A stretch of 64,000 nt of DNA from DATJLY01 sp963773665 (lineage in GTDB: Bacteria; Pseudomonadota; Alphaproteobacteria; ATCC43930; CGMCC-115725), in assembly GCA_963773665.1 (NCBI GenBank), contig CAVZBZ010000013.1, forward strand, positions 62,001 through 126,000, in the 5' to 3' direction. Below the pieces are notes generated by a model. That model ran no database searches, was not told the DNA's origin, and saw only the letters and a program-made list of their open reading frames with translations. This document shows positions 26,364 to 33,497 of this stretch, in pieces. The position numbers and the translations under genes are program-made. How positions within the stretch are numbered: position 1 is the first letter of the stretch; every line of letters starts with the position of its first letter.

Positions 26364-26855
26364 ATGCGTCTTACACTCCACACGGACTATGCGCTGCGCG
26401 TACTTATGTACGTAGCAGTGAAAGGCGACGCACTGTCCACGATTCCGGAGATCGTTGAGCATTTCGATATCTCCAAGGGCCATGTCATGAAGGTGGTCCA
26501 TCAACTCGGGCAGCTCCGCTATCTCGAGACGATCCGCGGCAAGCGGGGCGGAATACGCCTCGCACGGAAACCGGCGCAGATCAAGGTCGGCGCCGTGGTC
26601 CGCGACATGGAGGAGGAGCTGGGCGTGCTCGGCTGTCTTCAAGGGAGCGAGGGCTATTGCCGCATCGAAGACTGCTGCGTCCTGCGAAGCGCGCTGCGTG
26701 ACGCGACGAACGCATTCTTGGCCACGCTAGATGGCTACACGCTGGCAGATCTGGTCAAGCCGCAGCGGGCGCTCGCCCGCTTGCTGGAACTCGAGGTGGG
26801 GCGTCCGTCAACCGCGCATGGGAGCGCGGGTCGGCGCCTCCCGGCAGTCTCGTAA
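26364..26855 (+). CDS. Rrf2 family iron-sulfur regulator (NsrR-like)
   Basis: This 163-residue regulator has the N-terminal winged HTH MRLTLHTDYALRVLMYVAVK and FDISKGHVMKVVHQLGQLRY, and three cysteines at about residues 91, 99 and 104 (GCLQGSEGYCRIEDC) that match the cluster-binding region of NsrR, a repressor that senses NO through a [2Fe-2S] or [4Fe-4S] cluster. ATG 26364 is preferred, with GAAAGGA just upstream. The location opposite nnrS and near the globin makes an NO-sensing role likely. The C-terminal tail after residue 145 is variable. Confidence 0.85.
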   Translation: MRLTLHTDYALRVLMYVAVKGDALSTIPEIVEHFDISKGHVMKVVHQLGQLRYLETIRGKRGGIRLARKPAQIKVGAVVRDMEEELGVLGCLQGSEGYCRIEDCCVLRSALRDATNAFLATLDGYTLADLVKPQRALARLLELEVGRPSTAHGSAGRRLPAVS

Positions 26856-26912
26856 AGGGCACGAGTCCGGCAAAGGGCCGGCACCGACCGGCCTGCCGAT
26901 TGGACGGCGCGG

Positions 26913-27338
26913 TCACCGCAAGGCGGCGAGGCTCGCAGCAATCAATGTCAGCAGCATCAAGAGCTTCGCGCTCTCTGCGACAGCGTAGATGCGGTGGATC
27001 GGCGAAGGCAACAAAACCCCGCCCGAGACGACCACGCGGACGCGTCGATTGAGCGCAGGAAGCAACCATAGGGATTGGAGCGCGACGGCCCCGGTAGTGG
27101 CCACCGCCAGGGACAGGCGCCAGTTTACCCTGTCCGTTCCCACGCAGAGGGCCACCAGGAGGACGGCGAACATCCATTCTATTCGAGATAAGAGCTGAAA
27201 CGTGACCCTTCCCACGTCAAGCGCCACCGGCCGCTTCAGGCCCGCTGACCGGAACTTAACGGGCGTTGCAATGAAGGAGACGCCAATCAAGACCCCCACC
27301 CAAAGTGTCGATAAGAGAAGCGCGAGTACATCCTGCAC
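26913..27338 (-). CDS. Four-helix membrane protein
   Basis: This 141-residue protein has hydrophobic segments at its start (LALLLSTLWVGVLIGVSFIA), middle (MFAVLLVALCVG and LSLAVATTGAVALQSLWLLP) and end (AKLLMLLTLIAASLAAL). I recognise no firm family; the pattern is like DUF4149-type small membrane proteins. It lies 9 bases after the ferredoxin gene on the same strand and so is part of that operon, possibly under the same iron-sulfur regulator. Confidence 0.55.
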   Translation of the reverse strand: MQDVLALLLSTLWVGVLIGVSFIATPVKFRSAGLKRPVALDVGRVTFQLLSRIEWMFAVLLVALCVGTDRVNWRLSLAVATTGAVALQSLWLLPALNRRVRVVVSGGVLLPSPIHRIYAVAESAKLLMLLTLIAASLAALR

Positions 27339-27347
27339 GGCGGGCCC

Positions 27348-27683
27348 TCACCTCGATCCGCCCGGCTTCGAGGAGAACTGAGAGAATTTGCCGGGCACGT
27401 CCTTCCATTGATCGGCATCGGCCGGGGGCGTACCTTTGCGGGTGATGTTCGGCCATCTGGTCGCATAGGTGCGGTTATGCTCCAGCCACTTCTCGGCTCC
27501 CGGTGCGCTGTCCGGAACGATTGCCTCGGCAGGGCATTCCGGCTCGCAGACGCCGCAGTCGATGCATTCGTCCGGATGGATCACGAGCATGTTCTCCCCC
27601 TCGTAGAAACAGTCCACGGGGCAGACCTCGACGCAGTCCATGTACTTGCACTTGATGCAAGCCTCATTCACGACGTAGGGCAT
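27348..27683 (-). CDS. fdxA: 7Fe ferredoxin (FdxA type)
   Basis: This 111-residue ferredoxin has MPYVVNEACIKCKYMDCVEV followed by CPVDCFYEGENMLVIHPDEC and CGVCEPECPAEAI, the cysteine arrangement of seven-iron ferredoxins with one [3Fe-4S] and one [4Fe-4S] cluster. The C-terminal extension of about 50 residues (WLEHNRTYATRWPNIT) is normal for FdxA. It transfers electrons at low potential to unknown partners. A site like the nnrS operator lies about 55 bases upstream. Confidence 0.92.
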   Translation of the reverse strand: MPYVVNEACIKCKYMDCVEVCPVDCFYEGENMLVIHPDECIDCGVCEPECPAEAIVPDSAPGAEKWLEHNRTYATRWPNITRKGTPPADADQWKDVPGKFSQFSSKPGGSR

Positions 27684-27736
27684 CGCGCACTCCCGGCACC
27701 AAGGCCTAATCGAACGAATCGGGCCTGTTCACGGAT

Positions 27737-27754
27737 TAAGATACAGTCTATATG
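27737..27754. promoter_or_regulatory. Operator-like site upstream of fdxA
   Basis: Read on the minus strand, CATATAGACTGTATCTTA shares CATATAGA and TATCTTA with the nnrS/Rrf2 intergenic site. It lies between divergent fdxA and the AhpD-like gene, so it could serve either. Confidence 0.4.
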
Positions 27755-27855
27755 TATGTTATCCGTTCTCGTTGGGAAAACAACCGCTCCGACGTGACGG
27801 CGTCCACGGTGCGACACCCAGCCTCAGAGACCCTCCGCTGAAAAGGATATGAGCC

Positions 27856-28326
27856 ATGAAAGCACGCCTCGATCCTCGAAAGGCCGCACCCGATGCGATG
27901 AAGGCAATGTCAGCGCTTCATGCCTATGTCGGCAGTTGCGGGCTTGATCATCAACTGCTCGAGCTCGTCAAGCTCCGCGCATCGCAGATCAATGGATGTG
28001 CCTGGTGCATGGACATGCATACGAAGGAACTGCGTGCCGCGGGTGAGAGCGAGCAGCGCCTCTATCTCCTCAGCGCCTGGCGCGAATGCCCGTTCTACAG
28101 CGAGCGTGAGCGTGCCGCTCTCGCATGGACGGAGGCTCTAACCCTGCTTGCCGACGGCAACGTCCCTGACGACGTTTTCGCCAACGCGCGAGCGCAGTTC
28201 AGCGAAGAAGAATTGGTCAAGCTCACCCTCGCCATCGTCGCCATTAATGGTGCCAATCGCATCAACGTCGCCTTCCGCGCCGTGCCCGGCGATTACCGCG
28301 CAAAAGTTCGCGCCGCTGCCGAATAA
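27856..28326 (+). CDS. Carboxymuconolactone decarboxylase/AhpD-like protein
   Basis: This 156-residue protein has the alkylhydroperoxidase core LVKLRASQINGCAWCMDMHT, where CxxC followed by H is the redox-active motif, near residues 47-62. ERERAALAWTEALTLLADG follows. Such proteins reduce peroxides or act as thiol peroxidases; the exact substrate is unknown. It has a good AAAAGGATATGAGCC start region. It is 13 bases ahead of the beta-propeller gene and probably co-transcribed. Confidence 0.85.
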   Translation: MKARLDPRKAAPDAMKAMSALHAYVGSCGLDHQLLELVKLRASQINGCAWCMDMHTKELRAAGESEQRLYLLSAWRECPFYSERERAALAWTEALTLLADGNVPDDVFANARAQFSEEELVKLTLAIVAINGANRINVAFRAVPGDYRAKVRAAAE

Positions 28327-28339
28327 CGAAGGCTGCGCC

Positions 28340-29572
28340 ATGCAAGAACTCGACCTGCGCCAATCGGTGCCGCACGAGGCGCTTCGCGCCGTGCTCGGCG
28401 CCTACAACAGGCTGCAGCCTGGGGAAGAAATCGCCATCACCCTCCCGTCTTACACGGCCGGGCTGCGGATGGGGCTCGTCGAGGCCGGGGCGAAGCACCG
28501 CGCGCAGCAGACGGAGGGCGGCGATTGGCGCCTCACCGTTCGCGGCGCCTCGCAATCGCTCTCCGGCGCGCCTGGCATCCACCACGTCGTCGCCGGGCGG
28601 AGCGGCGACGTCTGGACCTGCGAGCGCGCCCGCCGCGTGGCTCGCATAGACGGCGCCGCCCGCGCGGTTACGGCGGTGCGCGATGTCGCAATCACCGCAT
28701 CGCACATGGCATTGGACGAGGCGCATGGCCGCCTCTTTGTCGGCGATGCGGGGGTTAACGCGCTCCTCTGCCTGCGCGCGAGCGACCTCGAGCCGCTTGG
28801 CCGCTGGGATGTGCCCGGTTCGCCGCAGCTTCCCCTTGTGACCGCAGAGGGGATCGCCTGCATCACAGGCGGCGGCGCGGGCGTGCTCGGTATCGTCTGG
28901 CCGTCGGCGGGCTCGTTCCGCTCGAAGGTCGTCGAAGTCGGCAGCGGCCCGCACGATCCGGCGGCGTCGCCCGATGGGCGCTCGGTGCTGGTGCCCTGCG
29001 CGGGAGACGGGGAAATCGTCCGGGTCAGCTTGGCCGATGGGACGATCACCGGGCGCTTTCCGGTCGGCGACGGGCCGGCGCACCTCGCGGTTCATCCGGA
29101 TGGCACGCGCGTCTATGTGGCCAACACGTTTGACGGCACGCTCGCCTGCATCTCGCCGGATGGCGATCTGCTGAGCCGCGTCGAAAGCGGCGACTGGGCG
29201 CACGTGCCGGAGGTAACGCCCGACGGGCGCCTCGTCTATGTCGCAAACTTCCTTGACGACACCTTGTCCCTCTTCGACGCCGTGACCCTCGAACGCGTCG
29301 CGACGTGCGAGACCGACGCTTATCCCCACGGACTCAATATCAGTCGCGATGGAAAGACGGTGGTCGCGACCGGTTTCTCCGCCGACCATGTGCGCCTGTT
29401 CGCCGCCGCGACCGGGAAGGAGCGCGCCCGCATCGAGGTGGGCAAGGGCTCGGCTCACACCGCGTTCCTGCCGGACGGCCGCACCGCGATCGTCGGCTGC
29501 TCGATCAGCGACCATCTCGCCGTAATCGACCTCGATGCCGGCCGGCGGATCAGCGCGATCAGGTTGAACTAG
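28340..29572 (+). CDS. YncE-like beta-propeller protein with N-terminal DUF2249-like domain
   Basis: This 410-residue protein starts with QELDLRQSVPHEALRAVLGA and LQPGEEIAITLPSYTAGLRM, a small domain like DUF2249 (a TusA-like fold). It is followed by at least six blade repeats (VEVGSGPHDPAASPDGRSVL, GRFPVGDGPAHLAVHPDGTR, ATCETDAYPHGLNISRDGKT, IEVGKGSAHTAFLPDGRTAI), the pattern of seven-bladed YncE-type propellers. No signal peptide is visible, so it is probably cytoplasmic. DUF2249 proteins commonly occur beside hemerythrins and NO-related genes, as here. Function is not established. Confidence 0.75.
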   Translation: MQELDLRQSVPHEALRAVLGAYNRLQPGEEIAITLPSYTAGLRMGLVEAGAKHRAQQTEGGDWRLTVRGASQSLSGAPGIHHVVAGRSGDVWTCERARRVARIDGAARAVTAVRDVAITASHMALDEAHGRLFVGDAGVNALLCLRASDLEPLGRWDVPGSPQLPLVTAEGIACITGGGAGVLGIVWPSAGSFRSKVVEVGSGPHDPAASPDGRSVLVPCAGDGEIVRVSLADGTITGRFPVGDGPAHLAVHPDGTRVYVANTFDGTLACISPDGDLLSRVESGDWAHVPEVTPDGRLVYVANFLDDTLSLFDAVTLERVATCETDAYPHGLNISRDGKTVVATGFSADHVRLFAAATGKERARIEVGKGSAHTAFLPDGRTAIVGCSISDHLAVIDLDAGRRISAIRLN

Positions 29573-29666
29573 CGCAAACCGGCAAGCAGCTACGATCGCG
29601 CGGTGCGTAAAGGATCCGATCGCTGCCGTCTACGGAGCGCGTCAATTCCGATAGGGGCCGCGCGTC

Positions 29667-30272
29667 ATGATGTCTCGTGCGTGTATCAAGAGCGCGCTGC
29701 CCACAAAAAAATGCTGGTTGGCGCTCGTTGGAGAAGCGCCTGGACGAGCGGAGGAGCAAGCGGGCCAACCGTTCGTGGGCGCCGCCGGCAAAGCGTTGCG
29801 CAAGGCGTGTCATGAGGTCGCCATCCATTTCAGCCACGTTCTGCTCACCAACGTCTTCCTCGAACGACCTGAGAAGAACGAGATTGTCCGCTTCTTTGCG
29901 CGGCCGTCCAGCGGTCACCGAAGAAACATTCGCGTGATCACGAGCCTGGGGAAGGGTCCGCACGGCTACTTGGCAGCCAATCAAGGCGATGAGATTCGGC
30001 GTCTGACCAACGAAATCAGAAGGTATCGTCCCAAACTGATCATGGCGCTGGGCGCCACCGCGATTTGGGTGCTAACAGGCGCTCTCGGGGTGGAAAAAAG
30101 ACGCGGCCATTTTTTTCCCTGCCGATTGCCGGCATTGGAAGGGTTTCCGGTGTTCTGCTCGTATCACCCGTCCTACTCGCTTCGTGATCGGAGAAAGAGG
30201 CTGCGGATCCTTAAGGGGGACTTGGCAAAGGCGTGGCGGGCGGCGAAGCCCCCCTCTGCTCAACGTAAGTGA
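29667..30272 (+). CDS. Uracil-DNA glycosylase family protein
   Basis: This 201-residue protein carries LVGEAPGRAEEQAGQPFVGA near residues 21-40 and a C-terminal SYHPSYSLRDRRKR, matching motifs 1 and 2 of family 4/5 uracil-DNA glycosylases (GEAPG..., HPS..LR). VLLTNVF and KLIMALGATAIWVLTG lie between. The four cysteines that ligate the iron-sulfur cluster in family 4 enzymes are not in the usual places, so this may be one of the iron-free relatives. It would remove damaged bases. The first 14 residues may be dispensable; the exact start is uncertain. Confidence 0.72.
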   Translation: MMSRACIKSALPTKKCWLALVGEAPGRAEEQAGQPFVGAAGKALRKACHEVAIHFSHVLLTNVFLERPEKNEIVRFFARPSSGHRRNIRVITSLGKGPHGYLAANQGDEIRRLTNEIRRYRPKLIMALGATAIWVLTGALGVEKRRGHFFPCRLPALEGFPVFCSYHPSYSLRDRRKRLRILKGDLAKAWRAAKPPSAQRK

Positions 30273-30455
30273 CCAGGAGGCCGGGCCTCGCTTGCGCGGA
30301 CATGCAAGAATCCGATCCCTGTACGTGCCTGTGGCGTCCGGTGCGCTGCGATCCGCACGTCGGGTACGACGAAGCGCAGGGAGACGGCGTAATGAGCGAA
30401 GGCGCGGGGCCCATGAGCCGCCGATAGGTTCATACAAGTGACGAAATCCGACGTT

Positions 30456-30809
30456 TTAAGTTGCACGATCCGTTCGATGGCTCTCTTCCTCCATAGCCGA
30501 GAGCGAGACTACGGTATGACCATAGGCACCCCCGGCGCGCATCTCCGCGGCCACCCAGATTGCTTCCATCAGTTCCTGCGGCGTCGCTCCATGGCGCATG
30601 GCTGATTTGGTGTGGCCGCGAATGCAGTAAGGACACTGCGTCACATGCGCGACGGCCACAGCGATCAGTTGCTTGACTTTGGCCGACAATGCACCGTCCG
30701 CGAACACCTTGGCGCTGAAAGCATCGAATGCCGCCTGAGTGTCGGGCGCGAGGTCGCGGCGCATCTGGGCGAGTTCGCGAGAAGATGGCGGATAGATTGG
30801 GTCGGACAT
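30456..30809 (-). CDS. Carboxymuconolactone decarboxylase/AhpD-like protein
   Basis: This 117-residue protein has the AhpD core VKQLIAVAVAHVTQCPYCIR followed by GHTKSAMRHGAT, with CxxC and a following His. The ATG at 30809 (MSDPIYPPSS) is chosen because AGAGGCAAAG lies just before it; the frame extends another 75 codons without similarity. It stands alone, 181 bases away from the glycosylase gene which converges on it. It probably reduces hydroperoxides via thiols. Confidence 0.85.
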   Translation of the reverse strand: MSDPIYPPSSRELAQMRRDLAPDTQAAFDAFSAKVFADGALSAKVKQLIAVAVAHVTQCPYCIRGHTKSAMRHGATPQELMEAIWVAAEMRAGGAYGHTVVSLSAMEEESHRTDRAT

Positions 30810-31136
30810 CTTTGCCTCTCTTTGTGCGTGTAAGGGACTTCCTACCCGAACCACAGATGTCCAGCTGGGCGCATCAATTGCGGGAAAACTGTCGCGTGAT
30901 TCAATCTCGACAGGATCGTTGCCCTCATTTTGCGAACGTTCGGGCGCGATTGCTTGTGCCTGGCGATATCTTTGCCGTGGCGTGCGTGGTTGCTTATCAG
31001 TTGCCCTATGGGTGGGAGTCCGGTGGGTGATCATCGAAGATGCCCTCTCAGGATACGCACACCCCCTGACGGCTCGGGATGCATCGCCGCGAGGTTTTCT
31101 GGCGTTGGTCGTCTCTTTGTACCGGGATCAAAAGTT

Positions 31137-31931
31137 TCAGCGTACCGGGGCGGTCCCAAGTTTAAGCTTCACCAAATCGCCCACGAGGATGGCAGCGGGG
31201 TACATCACGGCTTCCTCGATGCGCGCATGCGCCGCGAGCTTCTCGGCGAATTTCAGGCGCTCCTCGTCCCCTTCCGCGCGGGCAGCGGCGGCAAGCTTCG
31301 CGAGCGCGTCCAGAATCACCGCGTGCTCCGCGAGCATATCCGGTAGTTCTCGCTTGAGGCGATCGGCCATTGCAACGACCGCCTCGTTGCCTGCGACTGT
31401 CCCGCCGCGCGCGATCGTCATCAGCAAGCCCAGCGGCGGAAGGGCGAATTCCTCCTCCTTGATGAAATGGGGATGCAATAGCTTCGCAACCTCGCCGGCG
31501 GCGGCGCCCACCGCGCCCGGCAGCTTTGTCGCCGCGGCAAGTTCCGCATGCAATTCGTCATGCTCGGCCTTCAAGGCAGGGGGCACTACCACCTTTGTCA
31601 TGTTTTCCTCCGCTGAAGGTTTGCGGCGAGGGGCGTCGGCCCAGGTTTCGATGGCTTGCTCCATAACGGAGAGCAGCGGGTGGGTGAACCCCCGCACCAG
31701 GGAACGATAATTGAGACATGATCGATAGAGCGCTTCTTCGAGCGCTTCCCGGTAGAGCGCATAACCCCTCGCACGCTTCTCTTCAATGCGCGAGGACAGA
31801 AGCCCCACGAGCGTGCCGATTGCCTTCTCGCTGTCTCCGCTCCGCTCCGAGAGCAGCAGTGATTTGAGGTCTTCCTCGGGAGCGAGAGATGCCGGTGATT
31901 GCCAAGACGTTTCGCGAACGGGATCGGGCAT
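31137..31931 (-). CDS. Hemerythrin HHE-domain protein with N-terminal extension
   Basis: The C-terminal 154 residues, from MTKVVVPPALKAEHDELHAE, form a hemerythrin domain: iron ligands are visible in AEHDELH, LLHPHFIKEEEF, LAEHAVIL and AHARIEEAVMYP. These bind a di-iron site and sense or store O2 or NO. The frame stays open to MPDPVRETSWQSPASL at 31931, giving 264 residues; the extra 110 residues have coding-like composition (YALYREALEEALYRSCLNYR). An internal ATG at 31601 with a strong GGAGGAAAAC before it could yield the domain alone. I list the longer form and note both. Confidence 0.7.
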   Translation of the reverse strand: MPDPVRETSWQSPASLAPEEDLKSLLLSERSGDSEKAIGTLVGLLSSRIEEKRARGYALYREALEEALYRSCLNYRSLVRGFTHPLLSVMEQAIETWADAPRRKPSAEENMTKVVVPPALKAEHDELHAELAAATKLPGAVGAAAGEVAKLLHPHFIKEEEFALPPLGLLMTIARGGTVAGNEAVVAMADRLKRELPDMLAEHAVILDALAKLAAAARAEGDEERLKFAEKLAAHARIEEAVMYPAAILVGDLVKLKLGTAPVR

Positions 31932-32156
31932 TTTGGGTCTCCTTCGATCGATCTGTCTCCGATTTCTGCATCGTTCCCAATCAGAAAAAAGTAGGCCACG
32001 GCTACGTGGCTTGCCTTGACGCAGCTCAAAATCAAGACGCTGCCGACGATTGTGTAAATTATTTAATGCACATCGTATGCTTCGCGATCCTAACATCCGA
32101 TCGTCAGGCCATTGGTGCGGCGCTTTGGCGCCGGCATCCTTGTCGTGGGGACTTCT

Positions 32157-32543
32157 ATGCGAAAGTCGCCTGCGCATGTTAACATCAGGTTGAAGCGAGC
32201 TTATGTGCCAGCCGAGGCCGGCGATGGTACTCGCGTTCTTGTGGATCGGCTTTGGCCGCGCGGCGTGAAAAAGGATGAGGCAGCGATCGCGGACTGGTTT
32301 CGCGATCTTGCGCCCAGCACCGAGCTGAGACGCTGGTTCGGGCATGACGCCGATCGGTGGAATGAGTTCCAACGACGCTACCGGAAGGAACTCAGGCAGC
32401 ATGCGGAACAACTCGATGAACTGCTTCAACTCGCACGAAAGGGGACGCTGACGTTGGTGTTCGGGGCGCGGGACGAGGAGCACAATGACGCGGTAGTGCT
32501 GAGGCGCGTTCTCGCCGAGCGCGCGGCGGACGGCGCTAAGTGA
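32157..32543 (+). CDS. DUF488 family protein
   Basis: This 128-residue protein has IRLKRAYVPAEAGDGTRVLV, DRLWPRGVKKDEAAIADWFR and DLAPSTELRRWFGHD, the hallmark of the short DUF488 family (YeaO-like). Function is unknown; members often accompany hemerythrin, globin and nitrosative stress genes. ATG 32157 is chosen by similarity over an in-frame start at 32112. The sdhB gene begins one base after the stop. Confidence 0.83.
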   Translation: MRKSPAHVNIRLKRAYVPAEAGDGTRVLVDRLWPRGVKKDEAAIADWFRDLAPSTELRRWFGHDADRWNEFQRRYRKELRQHAEQLDELLQLARKGTLTLVFGARDEEHNDAVVLRRVLAERAADGAK

Positions 32544-32544
32544 G

Positions 32545-33342
32545 ATGGCGAAAATCCCGCTTCCCACCGCCTGGGGCCTGCCGCGTGGAGCGCGCGTCAA
32601 GGCCGGAAAGCGTTGGCCCGCATCTCACGAGAGACGGCCTAAGCTCTTCCACATCTATCGTTATAGCCCCGGTGACAGCGAGGGGCCGCACCTCGACACA
32701 TTCGAGATCGACCTCGACACCTGCGGGCCCATGGTCCTTGACGCGCTCATCAAAATCAAGAACGAGATCGATACCACGCTGACGTTCCGCCGCTCCTGTC
32801 GCGAAGGCGTGTGCGGGTCGTGCGCCATGAACATCAATGGCACAGACTGGCTCGCGTGCACGATGGCGATCGAAAAGATTAGCGGCGACGTCAGGATCTA
32901 CCCATTGCCACACATGCCGGTGATCAAGGATCTGGTCCCCGACATGAAGCATGTGTTCGCCCAGTACCAGCTGGTCAAGCCTTGGCTGCAGGCCCAGACA
33001 CCCGCCCCGCCGGATCGCGAGCGGTTCCAGTCGCCGGTCGAACGCCAGAAGATCGATGGCTACTGGGAATGTATTCTCTGCGGCTGCTGCACGGGCGGAT
33101 GCCCGAGCTGGTGGTGGCGCGGCGATCGCTACCTCGGTCCAATGGTCTTGCTGCAAGCGTATCGTTGGATTGCCGACAGTCGCGACGACGCTACGGGTGA
33201 GCGGCTCGACGCCTTGAATGATCCGTTTCGCTTGTACCGGTGTCACACGATCATGAACTGCACGCGAACATGTCCAAAGGGGCTAAACCCAGGCAAGGCT
33301 ATCGCCCTCATCAAGAAAGCTCTGATTGAACGCCGCTTTTGA
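32545..33342 (+). CDS. sdhB: Succinate dehydrogenase/fumarate reductase iron-sulfur subunit
   Basis: This 265-residue protein has the [2Fe-2S] motif RRSCREGVCGSCAMNINGTD near residues 82-101 and the C-terminal clusters CILCGCCTGGCPSWWW and CHTIMNCTRTCPKGLNPG, as in SdhB/FrdB. It links the flavoprotein to quinone in respiratory complex II. No sdhA, sdhC or sdhD is next to it: neighbours are DUF488 and a molybdopterin membrane protein. The N-terminal 35 residues (RGARVKAGKRWPASHERRPK) are longer and more basic than usual. It may be a second copy paired with a different partner. Confidence 0.85.
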   Translation: MAKIPLPTAWGLPRGARVKAGKRWPASHERRPKLFHIYRYSPGDSEGPHLDTFEIDLDTCGPMVLDALIKIKNEIDTTLTFRRSCREGVCGSCAMNINGTDWLACTMAIEKISGDVRIYPLPHMPVIKDLVPDMKHVFAQYQLVKPWLQAQTPAPPDRERFQSPVERQKIDGYWECILCGCCTGGCPSWWWRGDRYLGPMVLLQAYRWIADSRDDATGERLDALNDPFRLYRCHTIMNCTRTCPKGLNPGKAIALIKKALIERRF

Positions 33343-33497
33343 AGGTTCGCCAATGGTAATCACCGAAAACCGCAAAGCGAAATCCTCTCCACGCCGGATT
33401 GTGATTGCAAAGATCTCTCGAACCGTTCGTCCCAATGTGCCGGCAAGAGGAGATCGCACCTTCTACAGAGCCCTCGGGGGTCCAAGCACGATGAGGT

